Assembly: GCA_018302335.1 (NCBI GenBank)
Contig: JAGVZT010000003.1
Span: 1-53,672 of the forward strand
Direction: 5' to 3'
DNA: 53,672 bases
From: Candidatus Woesearchaeota archaeon
GTDB taxonomy: Archaea > Nanobdellota > Nanobdellia > Woesearchaeales > JAGVZT01
A model generated the notes under the pieces. That model saw only the letters and a program-made list of their open reading frames with translations. It did no database searches and was not told the origin of the DNA. Positions 33,158 through 41,656 of the stretch are shown piece after piece (position 1 is the first letter of the stretch; each line of letters opens with the position of its first letter). The translations under genes were made by a program, and so were the position numbers.

Positions 33158-34804
33158 ATGGCATACTATTACGTCTCGAAGGACCCGAAGAAGGGGGAGG
33201 TGCTGGACGAGCTCGCCCGGGAAATCCTGGGCCGGTACAGCCAGGACGCCGCGACCGGCAATCGGCTGATGCGCCGGATCCGGGACACGTTCCCTGCGAT
33301 AGAGGCGATGCTGCGCGGAGAGGTGCGGGAGGGCCAGCGCGAGGCCTTCAAGTCCGCCGCGAGGAACCTCAACGAGATCGTGCGCAGGACGAACATGCCG
33401 GCCCCGTTCCTACAGGCGCTCGCGGACGCGCCGGACCTCAACCTGGGCAGGCTGCGGGATCTGTCCGACTACATCCTCTCCGCGAGGACGCACAGCTCAC
33501 TCGATCTCCGGAAGCTCTATCCTCCCCTGGAGCGCCTCGTCCGCTCCACTGGCTCATTCTCCTCGCTGGAGCAGGTCGTGGGGACTTTCAATCGCCTCGT
33601 CGACGAGGGAGAGCTCATCCCGGAGTATGTGGACACCGTGGCGAGCCTCCACAGCACAGGCTGGAATATCGGAGCGATGGCAGACATCATGAGCGGATGC
33701 TACCGTGCGCTCGGAGGCTCTGCCGCGTCCTCGGTGCGTGCCCTCGTGGAGACTCTCCCGCAGGGTGCCTTCCCTCTTCTGCAGCAGGAGCTGGGGCTCC
33801 TCGCGAAGCAAGGAAAGAAAGAGACCGCCCAGACGAGCACCCTGCGCATCACTGAGCAGGCCGGAAGCCTCGTGGTGCGCGACGGCGTGTACGGCGCAAC
33901 GCACTGGGGCCTGTACCTGGGCATCGCCGGCGCGCTCGCCCTGCGCTATGAGCTCAACGCGGAAGCAAGCGAGGCGAAGCTCTTCGAGAAGCGCGTCACC
34001 GACGGAACCTTCCTCATCTTCAAGGACGGCGAGCGGAGCATCATGCTGGAGCAGGGAGCGGACTTCATGCGGATCGAGAACCTCTCCAAGGACGAGCTGC
34101 AGGGCTTTCTTCTGGAGCTGCAGGAGAGCGCTCCGTATCTCACCGCTGCCTACGCCGGGATTGACGCCCTCGGCCAGGTGAGCGGGGTGAGGCACCTTGC
34201 GGTCCAGGAATCAGGGAAGCGCTCCTCCACGGCTCACCGGAGCCAGGGCCTCACCGTGCTGCTCACCGGCATCGACCTCAAGCGCCGCGCGGTGGAGGAG
34301 GTGACTCTCCAGGTCAATACGCCCGAGCGCGCGGCACTGTACGAAGAAGTCATCGAGGCGGCCATGCAGCCCGAGGTCCCGGCGTCAGCCGCCGTCCGGC
34401 CGGAGGGCGTTCATGTCACGTTCATGCTGAAAGATTACCCCATGGCCTCGGAGAAGCAGAGCATACGCGCGCTGCTCGAGACGGTGGACCACCATATAGA
34501 GTTCGAGGCGGAGTCGGGCCAATCCTCTCTCCTGGAGACGCTGTGCTATCTCAACAGCCATGTACCCGCAGAGAGGATACCTGAGCTGCTCAAGCTCGGC
34601 GCCGAGAAGCTCAGCGCCGCGGGCGGGCTCTTCCTCTACCCGAAAACGTTCTCGCGGAGCTTCGAGCGGATGCAACCCGAGGAGCAGCGGGCAACCCTCC
34701 GCATGCTCTTCGCGCTGGAGCCCGGACCAGAGCTTGCCGAGGCGAGGCAGTGGCTCACAGCGAATTATCGGGATCTCCTGACTGAACACGGCCTCGGACG
34801 ATGA
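33158..34804 (+). CDS. Unrecognised 548-aa protein following the AAA+ ATPase
   Basis: Starts two bases after the ATPase stop. The N-terminal 230 residues are helical. A beta-rich central part follows (TSTLRITEQAGSLVVRDG, FLIFKDGERSIMLEQGADF and LTVLLTGIDLKRRAVEEV), and a helical C-terminus (LLETLCYLNSHVPAERIPEL). No signal peptide or membrane helix, apart from one short hydrophobic run (GLYLGIAGALALRYEL). A cytosolic partner or substrate adaptor of the ATPase is inferred from position only. Ends with ATGA overlap to the next gene. Confidence 0.65.
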   Translation: MAYYYVSKDPKKGEVLDELAREILGRYSQDAATGNRLMRRIRDTFPAIEAMLRGEVREGQREAFKSAARNLNEIVRRTNMPAPFLQALADAPDLNLGRLRDLSDYILSARTHSSLDLRKLYPPLERLVRSTGSFSSLEQVVGTFNRLVDEGELIPEYVDTVASLHSTGWNIGAMADIMSGCYRALGGSAASSVRALVETLPQGAFPLLQQELGLLAKQGKKETAQTSTLRITEQAGSLVVRDGVYGATHWGLYLGIAGALALRYELNAEASEAKLFEKRVTDGTFLIFKDGERSIMLEQGADFMRIENLSKDELQGFLLELQESAPYLTAAYAGIDALGQVSGVRHLAVQESGKRSSTAHRSQGLTVLLTGIDLKRRAVEEVTLQVNTPERAALYEEVIEAAMQPEVPASAAVRPEGVHVTFMLKDYPMASEKQSIRALLETVDHHIEFEAESGQSSLLETLCYLNSHVPAERIPELLKLGAEKLSAAGGLFLYPKTFSRSFERMQPEEQRATLRMLFALEPGPELAEARQWLTANYRDLLTEHGLGR

Positions 34805-35880
34805 CACATGAACTCCTGGCTCTTGAAGGGAAGGCACGGGAGCGCTATCTGAGTGCGCTCACGAGCCTCGGGCTCCAGGGCGCCCTGCCGGACATCATCC
34901 ATGTGGACCGGAGCGGCCTCTCTCCGGAAGCGGCCGAGGTTTTTGGAGCCGACTACCTCAAAGGCAGGGCCGTGCTCGCCGCTTCCCAGCAGGCGCAATC
35001 GGCCACCCTGGAACGCGAATATTCGGACTTTCATGACATCCTCTCCGCTGCCATGAAAGCTCTTGAGCCTCTCCTCTCCCTCGTGCTCGACAGGGAGGCG
35101 GCCGTGCTCACCTTCGAGCGCGTCATCGGCTCCTGGGGGGAGAGCTACTCTCTTGAAGGCCTGCTGGACGGCGAGCTCAGGAGCATGCGCGGGGACAGCA
35201 GGGCTGAGGTCCGGCTGGAGACCCCTGGCCGCACGATGGAGCGCGCCAAGCGGGCGCTGGAGCTGAGACGGGCGGTCACTCCCGAGCGCATCGACGAGCT
35301 CTTGACCCGCAGGGAGGAGCTGGAGCAGTGCGCAGAGGACCTGCGCATCCTCGGCGCCTTCTACAACCAGCTGGAAATGGAGAAGCTCGCCAGCATTCCC
35401 GGGCGGACTGCGATTCCCCTGCGGGAGCTGTTCCAGTACAAAGCGGGAGGAAGGCGCTGCCATGTCTTTCCCGGACTGTATCCGCTGGTCGTGTATGAAG
35501 GGCCTGATCTCCGCGAGACATCCTTCATGGTGAGGCTGGACGACAGGCGGCGCCTCTATTCCTCCCTCCTGCGCCAGGGACTTGCGCGCCTGGACCGCGG
35601 GCTGCTCGTCCGCGAGACCGACCGCGCGGGACTCCGTGCGCTGGAGGAGAGCGGACGCGACCCCGCGTTCCTCGCAGATTGCAGGAAGGATGCGGTGCTG
35701 CTCTACACCGCTCTCCGCGAGCGGCTCCCCGAGGATTTCCGGATGCTGAAGGAGCTGTACATACGGCATTCTCACGGGGAGCGCATCCCTTCCGTCTTCG
35801 AGCAGCTGCCCACAGAAAGCATGCGTGCCGTGCTCGCCAGCGACCTTCCCCTCGTCGAGGGATGGCTGCGCGATGGCTGA
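34801..35880 (+). CDS. Unrecognised helical protein, 359 aa
   Basis: Charged, mainly helical, no membrane segment. Many short Leu-rich helices (ELLTRREELEQCAEDLRIL); a central strand-containing patch lies around residues 205-255 (AGGRRCHVFPGLYPLVVYEG). ATG 34801 overlaps the previous stop as ATGA and the end overlaps the last gene by 8 bases. Function unknown; likely a subunit of the same complex because of the tight coupling. Confidence 0.65.
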   Translation: MTHELLALEGKARERYLSALTSLGLQGALPDIIHVDRSGLSPEAAEVFGADYLKGRAVLAASQQAQSATLEREYSDFHDILSAAMKALEPLLSLVLDREAAVLTFERVIGSWGESYSLEGLLDGELRSMRGDSRAEVRLETPGRTMERAKRALELRRAVTPERIDELLTRREELEQCAEDLRILGAFYNQLEMEKLASIPGRTAIPLRELFQYKAGGRRCHVFPGLYPLVVYEGPDLRETSFMVRLDDRRRLYSSLLRQGLARLDRGLLVRETDRAGLRALEESGRDPAFLADCRKDAVLLYTALRERLPEDFRMLKELYIRHSHGERIPSVFEQLPTESMRAVLASDLPLVEGWLRDG

Positions 35881-36433
35881 CACCCTCCTGAAATGGAAAG
35901 CCTACCTCCTGGAGCAGGCCAAGAGCCACTCTTTCCTTGCCGATGCCCTCCGCGGAGGGGAAGGCTTCCTGGACCGGGCGCGTACAGTGGAGCGGCAATA
36001 TCAGGAGCTCATGGACACCCCGGTGCCGCGGGCCCTCTACGCGAGAGAGGACCTGGAGGAGTTCGGCGAAACCTTCGACACGCACATCGGGACATTCATC
36101 TCTTCTGTCGAAGGGCTGACGGGAGCGCAGCAGTCCTGCAGCAGGCAGCTCCTGCGGGAGTGCGTCACCGGCGACGCGCCATGGAACTACCTGAACAGGT
36201 ATCTCGCGGAAGATGGTCTCCGGAATCTTGCGGAGCTGAGCAGCACCCTGGACCGGATGGTGACGCTCTGCTTCCCGGGCGAACTGCTCGCCTGCTCACG
36301 AGAGCGCTTCCTCACCCAGTACCACAGGCTCCCCGAGACAGAACGCATCTACCTCGATAACGAACTGGAGCGGATGCTGCTCGACGGAGCGCTCGACCTG
36401 GACCTCGCGGAGCTCAGGGAACTGCTCCGCTAG
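35873..36433 (+). CDS. Last gene of the AAA operon, 186-aa helical protein
   Basis: Helical and charged, unrecognised. The start ATG 35873 (MADTLLKWKAYLLEQ) lies within the end of the previous gene, downstream of GAGGG; longer in-frame readings would cover more of the preceding gene. It closes the ten-gene unit that begins at 26730. Nine bases later a copy of the dispersed repeat fills the gap to the convergent subtilase gene. Confidence 0.65.
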   Translation: MADTLLKWKAYLLEQAKSHSFLADALRGGEGFLDRARTVERQYQELMDTPVPRALYAREDLEEFGETFDTHIGTFISSVEGLTGAQQSCSRQLLRECVTGDAPWNYLNRYLAEDGLRNLAELSSTLDRMVTLCFPGELLACSRERFLTQYHRLPETERIYLDNELERMLLDGALDLDLAELRELLR

Positions 36434-36441
36434 GCCCCATC

Positions 36442-36509
36442 CGACCGCGATGCCGTACGGGTTCCGGCAGGTCTCACCGGCATACCGGGTATCCTGAGCA
36501 GTACGGCCA
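36442..36509 (+). repeat. Dispersed repeat copy between convergent genes
   Basis: Left end CGACCGCGATGCCGTACGGG, then TTCCGGCAGGTCTCACCGG, CATACCGGGTATCCTGAG and right end CAGTACGGCCA. It is nearly the same as 48522-48589. It is the only copy that has no promoter beside it: it lies between the stop of the AAA operon and the stop of the subtilase gene. Confidence 0.9.
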
Positions 36510-36526
36510 ATGCCGCCGTCCAGGTT

Positions 36527-38038
36527 CTAGCGTTCCGTCGCAAGCTCGACCGCGGCGCCGAAGTTGATGCGTCCGGTGCCGATGTACTTGTCCGTCTCGA
36601 CGCGGTCCACTCCCTCTCGGAGGACAGCGCGGACCGCCTCGACATCCCCGCCGAGCTCAGGATTCGCTGCGAGCACCAGCGCGACCTCTCCCGTCACGTG
36701 GGGAGATGCCATGGAAGTGCCTTGCAGCACCACATAGTGCTCCCCTACGATGGGCGCGCGGTTGCCGAACTTGTGCTGCGCTGCCAGGATGGAGAGGATG
36801 TGGGTGCCGGGCGCGCCGACATCGTTCTTCTCCCCCCAGTTGGAGAAGCTCGCCCGCTTCCCGTCTGGAGTCATGGCGCCGACCGCGATGACATTCGGGT
36901 TGTTCGCCGGGGAGAAGCCGCGCGTGTCGGAGTTGCTGTTTCCCGCAGCGACCACAATGATGGTCCCCTGGGACACCGCGTAGCTGATGGCCTCGTCCAC
37001 GATTTTCTGGCCAGCTCCGGCCGGACCGCCGAGACTCATGTTCAGCACGTCGGCGTCGTGCTTCGCGGCGTACACGATTCCTTGGGCGACTGTCGCCCAG
37101 GTCCCCCTTCCGGAAGCGTCCAGCACCTTCACGGGCAGGATGCGGCCCTCCCAGGTGATGCCGGCGATGCCGACCCCGTTGTTGGTCTCAGCAGCGATGG
37201 TCCCCGCGACATGGGAGCCGTGCCCCTGGTCGTCGTAGGCGTCGCCGTCCTTGTTGATGAAATCATAGCCGACGATGTTATCGATGTAGCCGTCGCGGTC
37301 GTTGTCCCTGCCGTCCAGGATCTCTCCGGAGTTGTGGATGACGCGCGAGTCGATGTCCTCGTGCTTCCAGTCGACGCCCGTGTCCACCACGGCGATGATG
37401 ATGTCATCGCTTCCCCTGGTGACGTTCCAGGCTCCCTCTATGTTGCTGCGACGCAGCCCCCAGAGGTCTTCTGCTCCATGACCCCAGGAATTGCTGCTCT
37501 GGTAGAACGGGTCGTTCGGAGCGCCCTTTGCCGGCTTGTCGGTGTCTCCGGGCTGGATATTGGCATCCACCACCTCATAGGGGAGCAACTCCACCATGAG
37601 ATTTGCCTCGGCCCATTCGACGCCAGCCTGCGAACGGTACTGCTCGATGAGACGCTGGACATCCGCGCCCTGCGGGACGTCCACGATGAACCAGTTGTCC
37701 AGCTCGTATTCCCCGCTGACCGGAGCGAGACGTTCATAGCTCTCGCCCGCGATGGAGCGGTTCAGGGCATCGACGCCCGCGAGCCCCGTGACCACATTGC
37801 CGTCAGCCTGCGCGGAGGGAGTGAGCGGCGATTCGAACTTGACGAGGAGTTCTCCCGAGGGGTCGTAGGCAGGCGTGCTCCTTCCCCCCACAAGGTAGCC
37901 GAGACTCGCGATGCCGGTGGCAATAGCGGTGGCGCCGAGCAGGACTTTCCTCACTCCGCTGGACTGCGGGGCCTTGCGGTCTGCAGCAGTGGCGAGTGTG
38001 CCCTCTAGCGTAGATACCGATTCCTCAAAGTCAGCCAT
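36527..38038 (-). CDS. Membrane-anchored subtilisin-like serine protease 1
   Basis: S8 family protease. A charged cytoplasmic N-terminus leads to a membrane anchor (VLLGATAIATGIASLGYLVGG, about residues 32-52). A propeptide-like region follows (60-150), with FIVDVPQGADVQRLIEQY. The catalytic triad is Asp in IIIAVVDTGVDWKHEDI (about 219), His in GHGSHVAGT (about 273) and Ser in GTSMASPHV (about 442). DGRDNDRDGYIDN between Asp and His resembles a calcium-binding loop. The expected mRNA 5' end carries a hairpin (38052-38066) just before Shine-Dalgarno GGAGGGGAG. Paralogous to the next gene; lies next to the AAA cluster. Confidence 0.92.
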   Translation of the reverse strand: MADFEESVSTLEGTLATAADRKAPQSSGVRKVLLGATAIATGIASLGYLVGGRSTPAYDPSGELLVKFESPLTPSAQADGNVVTGLAGVDALNRSIAGESYERLAPVSGEYELDNWFIVDVPQGADVQRLIEQYRSQAGVEWAEANLMVELLPYEVVDANIQPGDTDKPAKGAPNDPFYQSSNSWGHGAEDLWGLRRSNIEGAWNVTRGSDDIIIAVVDTGVDWKHEDIDSRVIHNSGEILDGRDNDRDGYIDNIVGYDFINKDGDAYDDQGHGSHVAGTIAAETNNGVGIAGITWEGRILPVKVLDASGRGTWATVAQGIVYAAKHDADVLNMSLGGPAGAGQKIVDEAISYAVSQGTIIVVAAGNSNSDTRGFSPANNPNVIAVGAMTPDGKRASFSNWGEKNDVGAPGTHILSILAAQHKFGNRAPIVGEHYVVLQGTSMASPHVTGEVALVLAANPELGGDVEAVRAVLREGVDRVETDKYIGTGRINFGAAVELATER

Positions 38039-38051
38039 TGCACTCCCCTCC

Positions 38052-38066
38052 GTCCGCAGCGCGGAC
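38052..38066 (-). promoter_or_regulatory. 5'-terminal leader hairpin of subtilase gene 1
   Basis: On the minus strand GTCCGC-GCT-GCGGAC (6-bp stem, 3-nt loop) starts within a few bases of the transcription start predicted from the TATA at 38094-38102. It is followed directly by GGAGGGGAG and the ATG at 38038. The second subtilase gene has the same layout with a different stem sequence. Confidence 0.5.
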
Positions 38067-38169
38067 GTCTCGGATGTGCAGGCGAACCTGCGGTTATAAA
38101 CCTTATGGCCCTGAGCCGAAATGTATGCGGGATGAGGTCCTCAGCAGGCGTCCGTGCTGGGATGCCTGT

Positions 38170-39597
38170 TCAGCGCCCGTACTCCGCGGCAGCCTGGACT
38201 GCGGCCCCGTAGTCGATGGAGCCGTTGACTGGCTTTCCAGCCTCTTCCCTCACGGGGTTGCTGGTCTCGCGGATGATGCCCCGCACTGCCTCAAAGTCTC
38301 CCCCGAGCTCGGGGTTCGCGGCGAGCATGAGCCCGACAAGACCGGCGCCGTGGGGCGATGCCATGGAGGTGCCGTGGAAGGCGCAGTACAGCGCGCCCTG
38401 GCTCTCGATGCACGGGTATCCCTTCGCGTTGGGGTCGTTGGGGTCCCTGCGCGGCACCTTGTTCTGGTCCGGAACCGTGGACAGGACGTACCATCCAGGT
38501 GCGCCTGCAGTGACCTTGCTCCCGAACGCGGAGAAGTATGTTCTCGTGAGGTCCGGGGTGAGCGCGGCCATGGTGATGACCTGCGGGTTGTTCGCAGGGG
38601 TGTTCCGGATCGCGTCCTGGTCATTGTTGCCCGCAGCGACGACGAAGATGGTCCCCTTGGAGACGGAATACGAGATGGCCTCGTCGAGCACGCGCTGGGC
38701 CGGTCCGGCCGGTCCGCCCAGGCTCATGTTCGCGACGTCAGCGCCGTTCTTGCCCGCGTAGATGATGCCCTGCGCGACGCCGAAAAGGGAACCGGAGCCG
38801 CTGTCGCTCAGCACCTTGATGGGCATGAGCCTGCCGCGGTCCATGACGCCCACGATGCCGATGCCGTTGTTGTGCACCGCGAGGATTGTCCCCGCGACGT
38901 GGGTACCGTGGCCGTGGCCGTCGCGCGTGTTGTCGCTCCCGTCAATGGCGTTGTAGCCGGTCATCAGCCTGCCCTCGAGGTCCGGATGCGGCGCGATGCC
39001 CGTGTCGATGATAGCGATGATGAGGTCGTCGCTCCCCTTGGTGATGTCCCATGCGGCCTGGATGTTGGTGCGCTGGAGGCCCCAGAGGTCCCCATAGCCC
39101 GAGAAGTCCTTGTCCTTCCACGAGCCGCTGCTGCTCCAGAAGGGGTCATTCGGCTCGTCGAGGAGAGACATCTCCATGTCATAGGTCACGAATTCTACGC
39201 CGGGCGCGGCGGAGAGCCTGCTCATCAGCCTGGGCAGGTTCGCAGAATCCTCGACATCCAGAAGGAAGATGTTGTCCAGCTCGTATTCTGCGCTCGCGGG
39301 AGCGAGAGCCTCGTAGCTCTCCCCTTCGAGAGAGCGGTTGATGGCGTCAACGGCAGAGAGACCGGTGAGGACATTGCCGTCTGCCTCGGAGGTGAGCGAG
39401 ACCTCGTTCTCGAAGCCCACGATGAGCTGGCCCGGGATGTGCTCGGGCTCCCGAGAGGCGAGGGCATAACCGAGGCTCGCGGCGCCCATGGCCAGAGCGG
39501 TGATGCCGAGCAGCGCGCGCCTCGTCCCGTTCGGCCGGGGCGGCTTCGCGTCGTTTACTGTGCGGCCAAGCTGCTCAACCTGCTCATCGAAAGCCAT
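38170..39597 (-). CDS. Membrane-anchored subtilisin-like serine protease 2
   Basis: S8 protease with the same plan as its neighbour: charged N-terminus, anchor (ALLGITALAMGAASLGYALA, about 28-47), propeptide-like region with FLLDVEDSANLPRLM, Asp in LIIAIIDTGIAPHPDL, His in GHGTHVAGT, Ser in GTSMASPHGA. It lacks the calcium-like DxDxDG insertion and instead has an Asn/Cys-containing segment (PNAKGYPCIESQGALYC) before the Ser motif, which could form a disulfide. The active site faces outside if the N-terminal anchor is a signal anchor. The leader hairpin is at 39609-39625. Confidence 0.92.
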   Translation of the reverse strand: MAFDEQVEQLGRTVNDAKPPRPNGTRRALLGITALAMGAASLGYALASREPEHIPGQLIVGFENEVSLTSEADGNVLTGLSAVDAINRSLEGESYEALAPASAEYELDNIFLLDVEDSANLPRLMSRLSAAPGVEFVTYDMEMSLLDEPNDPFWSSSGSWKDKDFSGYGDLWGLQRTNIQAAWDITKGSDDLIIAIIDTGIAPHPDLEGRLMTGYNAIDGSDNTRDGHGHGTHVAGTILAVHNNGIGIVGVMDRGRLMPIKVLSDSGSGSLFGVAQGIIYAGKNGADVANMSLGGPAGPAQRVLDEAISYSVSKGTIFVVAAGNNDQDAIRNTPANNPQVITMAALTPDLTRTYFSAFGSKVTAGAPGWYVLSTVPDQNKVPRRDPNDPNAKGYPCIESQGALYCAFHGTSMASPHGAGLVGLMLAANPELGGDFEAVRGIIRETSNPVREEAGKPVNGSIDYGAAVQAAAEYGR

Positions 39598-39608
39598 GTG
39601 TTCCCCCT

Positions 39609-39625
39609 CGGAAGCCTCGCTTCCG
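39609..39625 (-). promoter_or_regulatory. 5'-terminal leader hairpin of subtilase gene 2
   Basis: CGGAAGC-GAG-GCTTCCG (7-bp stem, 3-nt loop) on the minus strand, positioned at the predicted transcription start about 26 bp from the TATA-like CATAAATAG (39645-39653), followed at once by GAGGGGGA and ATG 39597. The stem sequence differs from that of subtilase 1 but size, loop and place agree. Confidence 0.5.
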
Positions 39626-39679
39626 ACAGATGGAATCCCGCGGCCTATTTATGCCTTATGGTAGCTGAGCAGAATAAAT

Positions 39680-39743
39680 CGGCCGCCAGAGAATTTCCGG
39701 CATGTCGGCGAGTCAACCCGGAACTCGTACTGCATCGCGGCCG
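39680..39743 (-). repeat. Dispersed promoter-upstream repeat, slightly deleted copy
   Basis: Left end CGGCCGCCAGAG, then AATTTCCGGCATGTCGGCG, AGTCAACCCGGAACTCGTAC and right end TGCATCGCGGCCG. The left inverted end lacks several bases. Left edge about 30 bp from the TATA of subtilase gene 2. Confidence 0.8.
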
Positions 39744-39777
39744 GGTGGCTGTCCAGCAGGCGCAGCGACGGAATCGC

Positions 39778-41655
39778 TCAGAAGAGCCACGAGAAGAAGT
39801 CCGTGAAGACCTTGACAATCCTCTTGATGATGCCCACCTTCTTGGGCTGCTCGTCAGGAGGGAGCTCCTGCTGCGGCGGCGCCTGCTCCACTGGCGGAGC
39901 GGACTGCTCCTCGGGAGGGGGCGCCTGCTCCTCCGGCCGGGTGATGGCCGCAGCCTTCTCGGAATAGAGGGTGAAGGGCTGGTCTTTGAACAGGAAGTCC
40001 ACCTTCGTCTTGACCAGGACGCTGCTCGCGTCTCCAGGGGGGACGAGGAGCCGGTAGGTGTAGGCCAGCCGGGACTCATCCTCGGAGAGCACGGGGATGC
40101 GTGTCGAAGTGGAGCCGCTCACAACCTCTGCGCCGGTGATGGTGTCCCGCGCCTCGACGCCCGCGTAGCGGTCGTCCTGCTTGTTCGTCAGGGTGAGCGT
40201 CACATCCACGGTCTCGTTCTCCACGAGGGAGTCGGGGAGGGAAAGCTCGATGCCCATCATCTCCGTGAAGATCTCCTGGTTCACGGTGAGGGTGCTCTCG
40301 GTGGTGAAGGTGAAGAACTCGTTGTTCACCGTGCGGTAGGAGCCGGAGAACTTCACCGGGTAGCCGCGCGTCTGGTTCGAAATCGGCGCAGTCAGCTCGC
40401 GGTAGAGCAGGAGCTTCTCATAGTCCGGAGGGAGGAAGCGGATGGTCTCGCCCTCATGCTCGAAGAGGTCGCTGTCGATGGCGTACGCGATGTCGTAGTA
40501 GGTCGCCTTGGCATCGGGGTTCTTGAGATACACCCGGACGTTCGTCTTCTCCGCGCCGTTCACCGTGGCCCGGTCGAGCATGAACTGCACCCTTGGAGCG
40601 AGCGCGGCGAGAGACACCGAGAGGGTCTGGGTGTTGGAGCTGTTCTCCCGGAGGTACGAGGAAGTCAGCGCGCTGTACACCTCCGCCTCCAGCAGCCCGG
40701 TCAGGGAGTAGCTTCCCGAGCGGAGGGGCTTCACCTTGACCTCGAAGCTCTGGTTCTCCTTCGGCTCCAGGGTGCCCTGCCAGCTCAGCACGTTCCTGTC
40801 GATGCTCAGGACCTTCGGGGTCTCGGCCAGGACGACATGCTCGGGCAGGGTGATACGATAGCTCGTCACCCGGGCATCATAGCTCGGGTCGCCGTTGTGC
40901 AGGGCCACCTGGAGCGTCGCGACCTCGTTGATGGACGGCGAGCCAGGGGCAAGAGAGAATGTGGTGACGCTCAGGGTCTCCTTGGCGGTGATGCTCTGCT
41001 TCGGAGCCGCGAGGTCGTAGGTGTTCTCGTCGTACACATAGCTGAGGTTCCCGCCGACCGTGAAGTCCAGAGGCCGCTCGGCCTTGACGGTGTAGCTGAA
41101 CTTCTTCACCCCTCCGCCGCCGGAGAGCGAGCCGCCCTCCCACCGGACCGTGCGGCCCGCGAGGGTGACGCCCTGGGTGCCGCTCAGCGGGAGCACGCCG
41201 TCGGGAAGCTCTTCCAGATAGGAGAGCGTGCTCGCAAGGAAGGCTCCGCTGTTCGTCACCGTGACGGTGACCTTCGTCTGGCCGTTGACCGCGAGCACGG
41301 TCTGCTCCACGGCGACCGTCGCGCTCACCAGGGGAGTGATGTCCTCTATGGTGAGATGGACCTCGGGAATCTTCTTGAGGGTGGTGTAGTCGTACTCGCC
41401 GTAGACATCAAGGTCCCACCGCGCGCCGAGGTAGCAGTACTTGTAGTACTTCCCCGCGGAGCACGACCCATTGGCGATGATGAAACTGTCCTGGTCCGTG
41501 CGCACCAGCAGCTTGTTCCAGGAGTCGTCGATGGCGGTGTGCACGAGCTGGTCGGAGACCGTGACGACCTCTCCCACGAGGACCCAGGAATCATACACCG
41601 AGGAGGCCGCCACGGACGGCACGAACAGGAGGAGCAGCAGCGGCGCGAGGCGCAT
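39778..41655 (-). CDS. Exported COG1361/S-layer-like beta-repeat protein
   Basis: Signal peptide (RLAPLLLLLFVPSVAAS), then five or so Ig/CARDB-like repeats visible as TVLAVNGQTKVTVTVTNSGA, INEVATLQVALHNGDPSYDA and LVENETVDVTLTLTNKQDD. A low-complexity Pro/Glu/Gln linker (EEQAPPPEEQSAPPVEQAPP) precedes a short amphipathic or membrane-anchoring C-terminus (IIKRIVKVFTDFFSWLF). This is the plan of archaeal surface proteins. It starts one base after the stop of the upstream gene (41657-42187), so the two form an operon. Confidence 0.8.
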   Translation of the reverse strand: MRLAPLLLLLFVPSVAASSVYDSWVLVGEVVTVSDQLVHTAIDDSWNKLLVRTDQDSFIIANGSCSAGKYYKYCYLGARWDLDVYGEYDYTTLKKIPEVHLTIEDITPLVSATVAVEQTVLAVNGQTKVTVTVTNSGAFLASTLSYLEELPDGVLPLSGTQGVTLAGRTVRWEGGSLSGGGGVKKFSYTVKAERPLDFTVGGNLSYVYDENTYDLAAPKQSITAKETLSVTTFSLAPGSPSINEVATLQVALHNGDPSYDARVTSYRITLPEHVVLAETPKVLSIDRNVLSWQGTLEPKENQSFEVKVKPLRSGSYSLTGLLEAEVYSALTSSYLRENSSNTQTLSVSLAALAPRVQFMLDRATVNGAEKTNVRVYLKNPDAKATYYDIAYAIDSDLFEHEGETIRFLPPDYEKLLLYRELTAPISNQTRGYPVKFSGSYRTVNNEFFTFTTESTLTVNQEIFTEMMGIELSLPDSLVENETVDVTLTLTNKQDDRYAGVEARDTITGAEVVSGSTSTRIPVLSEDESRLAYTYRLLVPPGDASSVLVKTKVDFLFKDQPFTLYSEKAAAITRPEEQAPPPEEQSAPPVEQAPPQQELPPDEQPKKVGIIKRIVKVFTDFFSWLF

Positions 41656-41656
41656 C

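Noticed and set aside
36527-39597. Recent duplication or insertion sequence carrying the subtilases
   Set aside because: The two genes are diverged throughout, and no transposase or flanking direct repeat is seen.
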